A DNA stretch of 64,000 nucleotides, from NCBI GenBank assembly GCA_024811115.1, contig JAKOGH010000856.1, positions 32,441-96,440 of the forward strand. Direction: 5' to 3'. The notes beneath the pieces were generated by a model. That model had not been told where the DNA came from. It saw nothing but the letters and a program-made list of their open reading frames with translations, and searched no databases. Positions 1-13,537 of this stretch are shown one piece after another. The stretch is from Terana coerulea (Eukaryota > Basidiomycota > Agaricomycetes > Polyporales > Phanerochaetaceae). Numbering within the stretch: position 1 is the first letter of the stretch; each line of letters opens with the position of its first letter. The position numbers were made by a program, and so were the translations under genes.

Positions 1-3000
1 GTTACAAGAGTGGGGTATGCTCACTCACTAGCAAAGCAAACCAAATTGTCCGGCTGTGCGAAGCGCTGTACGTACGGTTTCGCCGTTAGCTTAGTGGAGC
101 AATCACCGGATTGAACACCACTGACGAATAGCACGACGGCAACGGGAATCACGCTGTCTCCGAGGCGTGAGCTGCTTTGTCTCCGACGGCAGTTTGGGAC
201 TACTCACGTTCCGTAAAGACCGGTGTTGATGGTATAGACCACGAGCATGTTAAGCAAGGAGCGTGTTCTGTCGAAAACGACTGAGTGTATATAGCTTTTC
301 GCGAGGATTGATTATTTACCGCGGAATTAGTGCTGCGCGTCGACTCCTCCGAAGGTAAATCCCGAGGGTGATCGAAATCGAAGCATTAGTCAAAACATCG
401 AACGAATGTGAGGTGTATATGAGCCACTAGCACAAAATGAGATGGCGCATACAAGCTTTCACCCAGAAGTGAAGAGAGGGCCTTAGTTACTCACGTTTCC
501 CTTGGTGTACGCAACCAGCGTAGGTATACTACCGCTATCCAGAGCGCCTCTGTCAGTGGCGTAGTTGGCTAAGGCGCGTAAGATACAACTCACAGGACGC
601 CCCCTACAGCTGATAGCGCAGGGTAAATATTGCTGATATCAGTCGGAAGATGTAGGCGTACCCATGGAAAAACCTAACTCCAAGCAGTGGTTAATCCAGC
701 AAATATCTTTTTGGTAGTTTGTACCTACCCCATGTCACCGCCGTACAGCCAATCTTGTGGCAAGATAGGCATCAGCGGTAAACGTGAACAGATCATGGAG
801 TAGTACTGACTAGCATCCAAACCAGTGGGCGGCATCTGTTGCTTACTGGAAGGAGGATCGAGAGACAAATTCAGTAATCTTATAGGGTCAGGAGATAAAA
901 AGGACATACAGATCTCTACGCGGTGGATGTACCAGCTAAGATGAGCGGCGAAGCATTAGCCAACTCTCTCAAAATTGGCGGAAGCAGCACCCACACTTGG
1001 ATTATGGCATTGCTGCACGCCTGCGTCCCGAACCGATCAGATCTGCGACAATATTGCATGGCTGAAACGGAAGACTAACAGTGGCGATGATAATGGCCTG
1101 AGTCCGCGTCAGTACTAACGACGATGTTATAGACATAGATGCTTACCGGTGTCATCCTAGGCGGTATGAGAAGCGCTTCGTGAGCTATACGCTGGTTTTA
1201 ACGGTCGTAATATACACGCACCAAGGGCTGTATACTGTGACCTGATCGACACGTCCCCAGTTTGTGACGGTGTACCTTGTCAACAAAGCGAGCTGTAGTA
1301 ATGGTGCCATACGACTATACAGGGAAGAACTTACCAGTAGCTTCCCTCCAAAGCGAAGATGAGATGGAGCGTATTGAGTCCCCTGTCGCTGACATCAGAT
1401 GCTTGACTGTAAGCGCGGTGGTGTATACATACAACAGAGTCCAGATCTGGAGCATTCCAAGGAGCGTTATGACATAAGAGCTGCGTAACCCCACGAGTCG
1501 TAAAACGTACAGAATATTTCATCAGCCGATTGTCCCTCTCGAAGTGTCGAAAAAACACGTAACATTGAGCGCAAAGAATGCCGTAGAAGCTGAAGTATAA
1601 TAACCTTATGAGACCTTCGTCCTAAAAAGTCAGAAATACGGCTTACATTGCGCTCAGGCATGTTGACACCATATATCCTCCAAAGAGCGGGCCAGCGAAG
1701 TCCGCTTGAGGAGAAGCCATGACGGAAAGCAGCTGCTCAAAGCGGTGAGCTCGAAGACGGAATGGAGGAGGCAACCAAGCTCGGTATAAACATTCGGTCT
1801 GTCTGGTCCATATAACGGACGTGGTAGGCCGAACAGGGTTTGGCCGTGCCAGGCACAGAAGTAGGTTCCCGGAGCGACTCAATGTGTGGAAATCAGGATG
1901 CAACGGCGCACCTTCTTCCATGTTGCAACAGGAACTCATGCACGGAACGCATTCTCGTCAAACCGGGGCCGCTGCTTCTTGATTGTACCAGTAAGTGCAC
2001 GACTGTAGTCAGTATCAGCAGTGCAAAGTGGATCTGGCTAACAGCGACACTCACCTCCTATACGGAGATGCACGGATCAGCACAAAAAAACTGAAAAACT
2101 TGAGACGCGCCCATATAAGATCGTCCACAGCATGCTCGGCCAGACCATGCATGGATATCGTAGCATCTTAGAAGATGTTCTCCGAGGGCGTCGCAGGCAC
2201 ATAAAAGGTTTATATGAAAAGCGCCCCACGTGAAGGGTGCCCTTGGAAAGGGTTCGAACCAGAGGGTTTCTCAGGAAAGGGTTGTTCCGCTGAAGGGCAG
2301 GTCAAAGAGGCATGTAAAGCATTGTGATCTACACACTTACTGAAGAGTATGAGATTCGAACGCGACCCTGGAATCATTCTTCGACTTTTCGGGCGGCCCG
2401 CGGGGGCGTCTGCCAGTCAGTGACAGCCTGCTCGTCGTACCAGCTCCAGACCACGCCTGGCATAACCACCAGCTGATTCTATCGCGCTTCCTTAGGCTGA
2501 CCGGTAAAATTGGACGCTTAAACAACAACGCACGTCTGCCCAGTTGCTTGTGAGCGATTTTCAGAGCCGTACCTACGCCTCTCATCTGTCAAAGCCTCAG
2601 CTTCGTTAGATGTTTCTGTTAGGCCAACGAACCATAGGCGTTCTTGAATGGCGTCACGTAACTAGGCATTCGAGGAGAATGCTTTTTTGAGGATAGCAAG
2701 TCTTCGCCTCCGCCGCAAGGGCGAAACCTACTCGGAGACTTGGACGAACCCGCGTAGCAAGGGGCGTACGGAACACGAAGGGGCTCTGGAAGGTGCGGGC
2801 AATAGCGGGTTCGAGGTTCATCATAGTGCTTGCAGATGTGGGATTGAGATGGCTGTAGGGTCCGTGGAAGGCAACGGACAGACGTACCGCTAAAGGTAAG
2901 GTCTGTTGGCCGCACTAGTACTTCCCATATCGTTGGAGACGCTGCGCACGTGACATCCAATCTCCATAAATACACCAGCTCGTACAGCCTCAGCATAGAT

Positions 3001-3849
3001 GGAAGTCGAACCATGATGTATCTGTGCTTCAACAGAGATTGCACCTCACGTCTGGGCGTGCTGCTCATTAATAAGTTTGAGATCCTAGATGGTCGAGTTG
3101 GGATGTTTAGTGGTGGCAGTAGCGTACCACCCGGCTTGGGTTGCGAGTTGATTGACGGAGGACGTCTACCGCATTTTGCCAATGTTGCTCTGGAGATCCC
3201 TGGCTATCAGATGCATGACAGTTGGAAAAGGCGATTTCTATTTTCGCGTCAACAAGCACAACAACACGCACCCTGTCAATAATGCCACTCAATTAGCCAG
3301 CCAACCCCATCTTCAGATGTCTTCGACGAGTCGAATCCATTTCTCCTGGGCCATGTGTGACCTACCGCTCCCCATGGATCCCGTGAGGATTATAGTGGTA
3401 CAGTTGTGCACTTGGACGGCCACTTCGGCTTGCGGCTTGAGCAAGTAGAGAACAAGAACGTCACCTGCCGCAATAAACATTGCCCGACATCATGCGCCTG
3501 AAATACAATGATTTGTGTAAGCATATGAGCCAAGCGTGCGGGCGGCACAAGGTGGACGAACTTTCACTAGGCTCTACAAGTTATGTTCGACGGTGTCAGG
3601 CTTGACCAAGCGATTCTCGACAGGCAGCGACAAGACGGTAAACAGGCAGAATGTGCAGTCATTCGTGCACAAAGGAAATATCGCGTTATGAGCGACAAAT
3701 CGTATCAGATGAAATGATCCGGTTAATATTGCCGCACGGCTGTCATGATTTACACAGACGGTGACGCAGAGCGAACGTCGATGCATTCAACGGTCATAGC
3801 GATTTGAGACAAAATTCGACAATCGCCCTGAACGTCGCCGGCATACACA
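1..3849. other. Left flank without recognisable genes
   Basis: No reading frame here has a family signature, and none forms a convincing intron-exon series. Two short stretches look coding-like but were not recognised: about 3200-3290 and about 3380-3490 on the plus strand, where an open frame reads through a GTVVHLDGHFGLRLEQ segment just after a stop codon. They could be relics of a decayed gene or chance. No tandem repeat or long inverted repeat was noticed. Confidence 0.5.
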
Positions 3850-6167
3850 TCACAGCGACCACGCAGCCTTGATTATATCTGAGGCTCGCTCGGCCAGAAT
3901 ATAAGTCGGGGCGACGGTGTGCGCAGCGGGTATAGCAGGCTAGAAAGGTCATACCATTTAGTTCCGCTGCCTTATTGTTGGAAACAAGGCGGACCATACT
4001 CACAAATACAGAAGCATCGACTACCCTCAAGCCATGCGCACCCTTCACCAGAAGCTGCGGGTCGACGACGCCCCACGAGGCGTGCTTAGGCGACATCCGC
4101 GCCGAGGACGTCGGGTGCCAAATGCTGTCGATGTTGTTACGCGCCGCGGCGATGATCTCGTCATCGGTGTTAGCGCTGCCAACTGGCCCGAAGCGGTCCA
4201 CGAGGAAGCCCTTCCACGGTGCCGTATCGACGAATTTTCGTGCGGTCCTCACTGCGCTAATCATAGCAAATTGGTCGAAGGACGACTCGAAGAAGTGCGG
4301 GTCGATGAGCGGGAAGGTGAAGGGGTCGGAGGACGCGAGCTGGACAGAACCCTCTGCAATGATATGAGCACTCGACCGGAAGATAAATGCGTTTGTTCCA
4401 CTCACTGGAAACGGGTGAAATAACAGCAGTACTGATAGTGAAGAAGTGACCAGTAGCCGGGAGGGGCAAAGGGCTGACGGTGAACTTGTCCTAACGCGAC
4501 GTTCAGCAACTGGGCCAATTCAAACACACAAACTTAGGAACTCACAGCGAAAATCATCTCAATGTGAGCCGAAGCAGGGCCGGCAGAGGGATCCAAGAAG
4601 TCTTCGAAAATGGTCGCGTTGTTTGGAAGGCGCAGAAACGCGAGCGAGGTCGTCGGCGGATTGCCGAACAAGTTCGCTTTGTCGGTCATCCACTGCGCCA
4701 GCTCGGCCTGAAGCCGTGCCGGCGAGCGCAAAAGATCGTCCTGGGTGTTGTTGGAGTTGACGGTCCAGTAGCTGTTCATGATTGGCTGGTCCTGCAGGTG
4801 TTGACCTACGTCCGGCAAGTTGACGACGGTGCGGATCCCGTGCTGCTTCAGAGCCTTCGGGTCGCCAATGCCGGAAAGCATGAGCAGCTGTGGGGTGGCA
4901 ATGGTCCCCGCAGAGACGATAATTTCATTTCGGGCCGTCACCGTGGTGCGGGTGGCTAAATGTCTATGAGCGCCAGTAATAGATATCATGATGTTGATAC
5001 TTACTGTTCCTCGAAGCAGCGAAAACTCGACCTTACCAAAGACCGGGACACCTTGCTTCACTTTCTCTGAGATAAGCTTTGTAGCGGTGTGGCCTACTAT
5101 TACGTGGAGGTTAGGTCGATGGAGCACTGGTTCAAGGTAAGCCGTTGCGGAACTGCTTCGGGTGCCATTGCCGATCGTGGACTGTATGAAGCCTTGAGAG
5201 GGATCAGCAACTGGAGTACGAAACGGATGTCGTCGCCAAGAAATAACGACTTACCTACGCCAACCGAGTTCCCAGAATTCATGTCCACGTTGAAGGGAAA
5301 TTCAAATCCCGAAGATTGGCTGGTCTTCATAACACGGTTGTCGAGCTCCGTAGCCACCCCGGGAAGGCTAACCTGGATAATTCCATCGCCATGTACCGCG
5401 GGATTCACTATCCCTGGCGTGAGGTGATTGTCAGCTGGCGGAACGAGACGAGAGTTCTAGGATGGCGAAGTATAAGCATGATTATGTGCTCGCTGCTGAG
5501 AATAATATAGGCACCTTCAGATAATAACGCTCCAAGTTCTTCCACTCCCACGACTTGTCACCAGTCAGCACTGCCCAGCGATCGTACTCTTGGTTCGAGC
5601 CACGGGTGTATGTCATGTAGTCTGCAAACGAACATTAGCCAGACGACTGTAATGAGCGGATATACACCCACTAATAGAGCTACTGCCCCCAGAATGCGCC
5701 CTCTTGTATAAGAAATATTGCGTTCATTGAGGTGCACCTGAGGAACGCTCGTGTAGTTCCAAGTGAAAGCCGAGAAAGGATCGAGGGAAGGCGCTAAAAA
5801 TGGGACTTCGGATCCTATAACACCTACGTTGCTGTATGATAGCAGGTATTGGTGGTACATCCCAGGAATACACATTCTGAAAACTTACGAGGGGCCTGCT
5901 TCAATCACCAACACTGAACACTTCGGATCTTCCGTCAGTCTTGTAGCAACAACGTTCCCAGCAGCGCCGCCTATCGTTGTGATACGACAGTTAACAACAA
6001 AGCTCGGTGGTGAAGGGGTAGCTCTCACCTCCCACGATCACGAAGTCGAACGTCCTTGTTGAGAGCTGGTTCGGATTGGTCAATAGCGCGGCGCCTGCGA
6101 CGTTGGCGAGCAGAACCAGGCTAGCCAGAAACCGAGGTAAACGACCGTTCCTTTCCGCAAAGTCCAT
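3850..6167 (-). CDS. GMC oxidoreductase, aryl-alcohol-oxidase-like (copy 1)
   Basis: FAD-dependent glucose-methanol-choline oxidoreductase, probably secreted, oxidising an alcohol and passing electrons to O2 (giving H2O2) or a quinone. About ten exons. The protein starts with MDFAERN and a hydrophobic signal-like stretch, followed by the FAD-binding FVIVGG-GAAGN motif split by an intron and the ADP-binding end LVIEAG. The middle shows TTVTARNEI and SAGTIATPQLLMLSGIG (GMC signature 2). The C-terminus has the IWHPTSSARMSP histidine block and a last exon with PAIPAAHTVAPTY, carrying the second catalytic-type histidine, then stop. The GMC signature 1 region (RGRILGGSSS in the paralogue) is out of frame because a C run at 5686-5690 is one base short. 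A paralogue in the opposite orientation lies at 25.1-27.4 kb. Either a live gene with a consensus error or a recent pseudogene. Confidence 0.85.
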
Positions 6168-7490
6168 CGTTGAGACGAGACACTGGGCAAAGCGTGCCTG
6201 AAGCCGGGGCTTGCACTCGCTGCGGTAACACGACACGCACAGCTATTTGTACGGCGACAGGCCTGGCTACACAGCGTCCCACAGCAGTGGCAAGCGTATG
6301 GCTGGCATGGTTAATCCCTTGAACTCGGTTTGCGGGCGGTATGTGTGTGAAGAGGGCTCGTCGCTGAACACGTTTATAGTAGCTGAACAACCATGAGACC
6401 CCTAGGACGGGAGAACTTGTGAGAAAATCGGCTTCCGCTGGCCATAGTCTAAACTCATCCATAGGTTCTGCGGATGTACGGGCAGGATAAATGCAATACA
6501 TTCAGCTTTGAGGCAACCCGAGACGACGCTTCCATAATCCCTGGGATGGGAAAGAATGCTGACCGATCCAACAAGTACCGATTGAACATAGCAGCCAGAG
6601 CTCCAACACGGCCTCTGGCCAAATGGCCCTACGTCCAGTGGATGCCCCAAGAGCACACCCTCCTCTCCTCCATCCCGCGATCCAGCTCGTGAGTTGAGGT
6701 CGCCGATATTGAGCGAGAAAGACAACAGCGTGGATCCTAGGCATTCGGTGTCTTCCGGACGGTTGTCGTGTGCGGAGTCAGGCTGAGTGTGGGGGAAATC
6801 CTCGAATATGAGCCTCGTAGAGTGTGTGGGTAGATGGGCGAGCGAAGACAAACAGCAAGGCAATTGGACCACACGAGTGAACCGACTCTTCGGGCCTTCA
6901 CTGCGCCACGTGTAAGTCTAGATTTCTGACCAAAGCGGGACAAGCGCATCATGATGGCGCATCAAACCGTCTTCATATGCGTGTCTACGACCTCACGCCA
7001 GTTTCAACTCCGAGTCTTACAGCGTATCGTTCACTGGCAATTGCAGGTCCTCTTCCTTTCGCTCCAGACACCCTTTCTATCTGCTACCCACCTACCTCGG
7101 ATGCTCCGAAATCTGTATAGTCCTTCCGCTTAGGCTTTATAAATTATCAGTGGCTGGCGTCCCGTCGTCAGGGCTTAGAGGACATCCGTCGTTTCCGTCA
7201 GACTAGTGAGTGTTACGCCATTGACTTACAACGTAAAGCTGAAAGCACCGTGTTCAGTACATGGGCGACAACCTATCACATCTTTTATAGCTCGTTCATG
7301 ATATCCAATACATATGGAAGTACAAGCGGGACCCAGCGACGTGCCCCATACACTCTCCACCAGTCCGCCCCGTTATCCCAGCCCTGTTCACGCAATCCCA
7401 AACCCCACACTACAAGAACGAAGCATCAACACCGGCAGAAAAGAAAGACAAGATGAAACCTGAGCATGGTGCTTCGGACTGGCGGCATAC
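6168..7490. other. Intergenic, divergent-side flank of GMC copy 1
   Basis: No recognisable gene. It contains one copy of a 13-bp hyphenated palindrome (6952-6964) that recurs four more times in the window. The part nearest 7490 lies past the stop codon of the acyl-CoA-oxidase-like gene. Confidence 0.5.
6952..6964. promoter_or_regulatory. 13-bp hyphenated palindrome, copy 1 of 5
   Basis: TGATGGCGCATCA: arms TGATG and CATCA around GCG. It lies 785 bp upstream of GMC copy 1. Flanks differ from the other copies, so the core alone is conserved here. Confidence 0.55.
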
Positions 7491-9365
7491 TCACAGCCTG
7501 GCGCGGTTGTCCTGAGGCCCAGCTGAGAACGAAACCACTTCCTGGACGAAGCTTCCGGTCTGGCCTCTGTCGCCGCTGCCGCCGCTGTACGTGGTCAACT
7601 CCTTCACAGTCCGCTTCCACGACGCGTCGTCCACAATCGACGCGCGCACGTATTCGCGGACACCGAGGTCCTGTGCATACCGCGGTACATGGGGCAGCGC
7701 CGCACGCAGTGCGTCCGTCTCGCGCTGGCGCTGCGCCGCGATGGGCACGCCCCGGCCTCGGAGAACCAGGCAGAATACTCACGCACGACCCCCGCCTCGT
7801 ACACGGCAAGCAGCGGGACCGGCACGACGCCCGAGTCCCGCGCGGCGGCGTACGCCATCGCGTGCCCGAACGCCATGACCGCGCGCTCGGCCTGCGGGAG
7901 GAGGTAGTACTCTGCCGCGGCGTCGCGGTGGCCGCCAGGCAGCGCGGCGAGACCGCGGGCGTGCTCGTCCATGAGGGAGTGCGCGAGGCGGGCGAGGGAC
8001 GAGTCGGCGGGCGTGGGCAGGGGGAGGCGGTAGCGTCCAAGGAGGAGCTCGGCGAAGAGCCGGATGCACAGCACGAGGACGTCGCCCTCTGCGATGACGA
8101 TCCCACGGACGTCCGCCTAATGTCGCGCGTCAGTCCTACCAGTATTGGGGCGTGGGCGAGAAAGCGTACCTCGAAGCGCGCCATGAAGTTGTTCTCGAAC
8201 GTGCCCTGCGCGCCGCATCGTTCCGCCATCTGCTGCGTACACCTGGCGACCTGGCGGCATACCGTCGTCTTCACCACCACCGCCATGCCGTGCTTGATGC
8301 GGTGGTCGACCGCTCATCCACCATGGTTGGGATCACCGCGCGGTACCAAGCATCGAGCACGGTGGCAGCCGCCATGGCGTGCAGGACGGCCCACTGCTGC
8401 GTTGGGAACGTGATGATGGGCACGGGCGCAGGCCCGTGGGCGACGATGTGCCGGTGGAGCGAGTACCGCGCGCCGATGTAGGCGACATGCTTCAGGCCCT
8501 GGACGCACGGCCCCGCGACCGTCATGCTGCCGTACGGGATGCGCCAGACCTGGTCCCACCACGCGCCGCGTGGGTCCACCGGCACGTCGAGCGACGACCC
8601 GAGCAGGGCGGAGGCGGGGAGGCGGACGTGGTCAAACATCGTCATGGCGAAGTCGAGCGCGGTGGTGCCGCTGCGCCGAGGCAGGCGAATGGATGTTACG
8701 CCGGGGTGCATCGCCTTTGCGCTGCAGATGGGCACGAGAAAGGAGCGGGTGCCGCGGTCTTCGTTGTTGACGATAAGACGGGCCATGACGACGGCAATCT
8801 TGGGCACGCCGAAGGCAGGCGTCGACGCGGGCATGAACCTTCGGATTTATTAGCCGATACTTGGATGGACAAATGAACGGCGCACTTTGCAGCCTCTTCA
8901 CGAGGGGTGTGGAGAATGAATCCGCCGTTGCACATCGTAGCGGTCGTTTCGATGTTGATAGCATCAAGGCCATGCCCGCGCTCGCTGAGAAGATATATGC
9001 CGACTGTGTCGAGGTTGAGGAGGGATTTGACTAGTGGGACGAGGTCCGGTCTGTCGCCAAGGTACCTTGCTATGGTGCCAATGGTGAGGTTGACATGAGC
9101 GGCAAGAATAGTAAAGCAGCCGATATCCAGTGGAATAACAGGATCAAGATGCATGTCCCAGAACTTGGGACTGAACTTGAGTACGTCCTCCACGGAGAGA
9201 TCTGACATACACTTATCAATATCAACATGGGATGTGTAGAGGGATGTGCGCACTATAGGAGCGAAGCACAGCCTTAGCCCGTGCATAGGCGAGAGAAACC
9301 CTCTCGTCTACGCTAACGGTTCGTGGGTTCAGGTCGAAGATCGGGTGCTGGGACAGGTCAACCAT
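7491..9365 (-). CDS. Acyl-CoA oxidase-like flavoprotein with C-terminal PTS1-type tripeptide
   Basis: Acyl-CoA oxidase/dehydrogenase family, expected to introduce a trans-2 double bond in an acyl-CoA in peroxisomal beta-oxidation. Four exons: MVDLSQHPIFDL; NLSVEDVLKFSPKFWDMHLDP through LLSERGHGLDA and FILHTPREEAAK; FMPASTPAFGVPKIAVV through the FMARFE end; and an acyl-CoA-oxidase C-terminal part. The predicted last residues are A-R-L, which fits a peroxisomal type 1 targeting signal. Start: an upstream in-frame stretch (TTIQAM) precedes the chosen Met, so the N-terminus could be longer. Two apparent one-base deletions interrupt the frame: one near 8306-8312, before HRIKHGMAVVVK, and one in a C run at 7750-7753, before AAQRQRETDALRAALP. 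The protein is somewhat short for the family. Role in the region is inferred: fatty-acid supply or side-chain shortening of a metabolite. Confidence 0.8.
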
Positions 9366-10404
9366 AGCTTGGATGGTGGTGTGACTGTCGCCATTTCCAC
9401 GCAGAGAGTACTTATATGAGGACGAGTAGCATCTGTTTGGTAAAAGGCACGTTTATCAAGGCGTTATAGCAATCATAAACCAGGTACATACATATCGAGC
9501 TTGTGCGGAAAGCAGCGATGCCTTGAGCTTGAGGCCTTGATTCAGAGGCTTGAGGCTCTAACCGACCTTGCCAAATGCAGTAGTAGCCATCATGCGTGAG
9601 CACCAGGAACGAGAGGAACAGCAGAGAAAGATTAGTGTGCTGCATTTTTTTGCGAAGTCAGGTTGTCGGAACCTTGTGGCGCACATCTGCTTGACGAACA
9701 GACGAGCACGGTGCTGCTCAAGGTTTCCGACTGAGGCGTCTGTGCCATCGTGGCGTTCCCGGGCCGCATCCGTCCGACGAAATCTTCGGGTGTGTCGGCG
9801 GCTTCGTGCGGCTTTACATGTTCTCCATCTTCCACCGCCATACCCCATGCCTTCAGATATGTTCGAATCTTATGATTGCGTGGTATGGAAGTGCGTTTGT
9901 AGTGCGTGACCTTCATTCGCTGCACCCTCGCCTGCTCGTCTCCGCCCACGCACTTCGCGCGGTGGTTTGGCAGATGTGACGGCATATGACTGCGAGCACT
10001 GCCAATAGCAGGAACTTCCTCTGCTCCGTGCTATAATTGATACTTCGAAGGTCTAGGTGTAGACGGCTCGGACGAGATGCGGGGAAGATGCGTCTCCACA
10101 TCACAGGTTATTCCAACCCGGGCCCACCCGACTTCTGCTGCTATCTTTGGTGACTGCGCGGAACTGCTCTCAAAGTGCCCGAAATGTATTCATTTACTTA
10201 CCTTCCACTCACAGGTTCTAAAAAGGGTCTGTGATCCGTCAGTAGCCATGTTGCCTTCTCCGTGCTTGGCGGCATGCCGTGTACTCGACAGCAAGACGCA
10301 TACACAGCACATGCAGCCACCAACCAGGGTTTCTTCCTCCAACATCTCTCTCTCTCGCCTTTCTGAAGCACCCTACCACGATACACGCAAACCAGTCATA
10401 GGAT
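9366..10404. other. Intergenic between acyl-CoA-oxidase-like gene and P450
   Basis: Upstream regions of two divergent genes. Short open frames exist (for example 9632-9985 on the minus strand), but none shows a family motif and none is supported as a gene. Confidence 0.5.
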
Positions 10405-12412
10405 ATGGCGGTCTTACTGTTCGCAGCCGTGCTCATTGGAGTACTGTCTTTGTCGTTATTCGTTCTCAAGAAACGGTCGTGGCATTTACCCCCGGGACCC
10501 AAACCCCTTCCGCTTCTAGGCAACGTCTTCCAGGTGGCTCAAGGCCGTGAATGGTTTCAATACGCACGCTGGGGCAAAGGAATACGGTGCGCCGGTATCT
10601 GTAATCTTCTATGCCTCTCAAAGCGCTCACAGTGTCCAGGTCCTGTCGTGTACTTGTCTTTCCTCGGCGAGCGTGTCTTCGTGCTCAACTCGCAGCAAGC
10701 CGCGGCTGACATTCTAGAGAAAAACATGAACATTTATTCGGACCGACCGCAGAATATGGTCATGGCCTCGGAGCTGTATGCATCGAAACCCTTACTATCT
10801 TCCCTCAAATTGAGCTGATCGCTGCTGTGCAGTATTGGATGGAACCGGGCGGTGGCCTTGAACCCTGGCGGCGCGCAGCACCGGAAGTTCAGACGCCTCA
10901 TGAACAAGTCGCTCAACTCAACAGCTGTTCGTGACTATCGAAATTTGCAGGAACAGTCCGCCCTGAGCCTTGCCCGCCTCGTGCTTGAATCGCCTCAAGA
11001 CTTCCTCAAGCACATCCGCACGACGGTGGGAAAGTCGATCATCAACATTTCCTATGGACATGACGTCACGGTCAAGGAGCAGGATTACATCGACTACGCT
11101 GGAGTATGTACACGAAGTGTTCGGCATTGCCGCAAAGCCGTATGCGTTCTTGGTCGATTTCATACCCATCTGTGAGTAGTTTACCCCATCCCGTTTAACC
11201 TAGGCATTCAATCGACCCTGTTCTTCAGTGAAGCATCTGCCTTCGTGGATACCCGGCCTAGGTTTCAAGACTCAGGCTCTGCAGTGGCGGAAAGACTTAG
11301 ATGACCTGGCTCAAATACCTTTCGACGTGGTGAAGAACGATCTCGTACGCCCTCTATTATTATAGTCGCATTACATCTGTAACATTCTTCCATAGGCATC
11401 CGGCGACGCGCCAGACTCATACGTGGCGTCGCAGCTGCGCAAACACAGTGCACCCAGTCAAGTACAGACACAGACGAAGAGGACATTATGTGGACCGCTG
11501 CGAGCCTATATACCGGCGGATCAGATACAGTGAGTCCGCTCGCTCCTTGCGTTATAGTTCTCACGCATATTTGCAGACAATTGCCGGTCTCACGGCATTC
11601 ATGCTGATGATGTGTTTGCACCCGGAGGCTCAGAGGCGAGCGCAGCAGGAAGTCGATGCGGTCGTTGGCAACGAACGTCTACCAACGTTTGGAGATATGC
11701 CAAACCTCCCTTACGTCGGTGCATGCGTGAAGGAAACCCTTCGATACTGGACCGTCGCCCCGCTCGGTATCTTCACATCCGCTCACTTGTGGTCTAACGC
11801 GCTGACGACTGCACGGCAGGACTTCCGCACCGCGCTATGAAGGACGGTTCTTACCTGAACTATGACATCCCCGCCGGTAAGCGATTCGTCAGACTGAACG
11901 CACAGGGACTCACGATGTGTTCAGGCTCAACCATTGTCGCGAACATATGGCAAGTGTTCGCACGACAGCTGCTGTGCTTTCTGCTAATACTACCACCGTA
12001 TGCGCAGGGGCATAATGCATGACGAGCGCGTCTACTCCGACCCGTTCGCCTTCCGTCCTGAGCGTTTTCTGCCCAAAGATACGGGCGGGCTCGGCGAGCC
12101 TGACTGCACGCCCACGGTGTTCGGCTACGGGCGGCGGATCTGCCCTGGCATGCACCTCGCCGAGTCCTCGCTGTGGATGTACGCCGCAACCATCTTTGCG
12201 GTGCTCGATATAGCTCCCTCGCGGGACAAGGGCGGCAACGCTGTGCCGCCGAAGGCTGAATCGGGACCGGGGATCATTAGGTACACTTTCACTTTGTGTC
12301 GGGTTACATGAAAGCTGACTGTGGTCTTTGGCTGGTTGACAGTATCCCGAAGCCGTTCACATGCGATATTCGCCCACGTTCTGCTGCTACTGCTGCGCTT
12401 ATTAGCCAGTAA
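10405..12412 (+). CDS. Cytochrome P450 (basidiomycete microsomal type), two apparent frameshifts
   Basis: Haem-thiolate monooxygenase anchored by an N-terminal hydrophobic segment (about residues 1-20), followed by the proline-rich hinge LPPGPKPLPLLGN. About ten exons: GPVVYLSFLGERVFVLNSQ, a C-helix region NPGGAQHRKFRRLMNKSLNS, SLYTGGSDT before LTAFMLMMCLHPEAQ (I-helix region), the ExxR helix VKETLR, PHRAM, PERFLP, the haem loop FGYGRRICPGMHL with the cysteine ligand, and a tail ending ALISQ. Apparent frameshifts: an extra G at 11101-11102, before EYVHEVFGIAAKPYAF (the relic at 20 kb lacks the extra base), and one near 11440-11465, before DTDEEDIMWTAASLYTGG. One intron starts GC rather than GT (11950). 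Two decayed relatives lie at about 20 kb and 63 kb. Substrate unknown. Confidence 0.85.
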
Positions 12413-13537
12413 AACGGACATTTGGACTAAATTTGGTAAGTATTCGCATGAGAGCACATGTGTAACTGGTACGGCACTATTTGGGAACGGAGGTGTATGT
12501 GCGTTCTATGCATTAGGAACGACAGTTCTTTACGAAGCCCTGTCCGCCTTTGTATCGTTGCGCACAGCTGATTGGATGTTTGTTCTCTTCTGGGAACGCA
12601 AAGGAGGGCTCAAGGCTGTTGACACGTGAAAATCGTGGTGTGGAAAACGGCCGTCACAAATTTGTTGGTTCGCAACAGACCTGTAGGGCGGTTCCTGAAG
12701 TATCCGAGAGTCTCTTCTCGGAATGCTGCCCCAAATGTCATCAGGACGTCTCGCCCAGCTTGTACGGGCGAACACTTACATAGAATCCTGGCTGTAAGTT
12801 ACGTCTACTTCCACGCATCTCTAGATCTTTTGGATGTTGACTACACTGCGAACCCAAAGTTCAATTGACGCGAAGCTGGACGGCGCCCGTGTATCCTATT
12901 CTCACTCACTCCGGGGTTCCAGTCGCTATTGCGACAGATGCAGTGATTGGTCGCTGCAACTTGAATTACCCGACGCAAGTTCATGCAACTGTCGACTTGT
13001 ATGCAACACAGCCTGTGGAGAGGTTCCAGACTTCTGATCCTCCATGTTCACATATGGCTACCATGTACTAGTGCCATGGAGCTCCATCCTGCGAACAATC
13101 AAACTTGCTGAGCTGAAAAGATTTCTCGAAGCCGGGCGGCTTCTGAGATTCTTGTCGGCCAAGTACTGACACCATAGGTTCTGGTTGATAACAAAGTTGC
13201 ATGAAGAAATGAAGTTGGCTGTGTCCTGCATCGACTGAGATCTTTCGTCATGCGGACAAGCTGTCCGTCTGGTGAAAGGTCGACACTGAAACGTGACTCT
13301 CATTAGCACATGGCTCCGCCATTTCCTGTAGCATGCGACGAGCTCTAGGGCTGAGTATACCGACAAAACTAAGATATTTGACGGCATACATAAATACATA
13401 AATACGTAATCCAGTCTGATGCTTTATATACGCACGACAGGTAACTAAAAGACTCACAACAGAGGCTGAGAAAGACTTAAAAGACGCCAAATAGATAGCA
13501 TATAGCGCACATCAATGACAGCAGACGGCGAGTGCGC
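12413..13537. other. Intergenic between convergent P450 and membrane-protein genes
   Basis: Downstream regions of two converging genes. Only short frames without family features were seen, and no repeat structure was noticed. Confidence 0.5.

Noticed and set aside
7466..8413. 315-codon plus-strand open frame
   Set aside because: Antisense shadow of the acyl-CoA-oxidase-like gene in GC-rich DNA; no family features.
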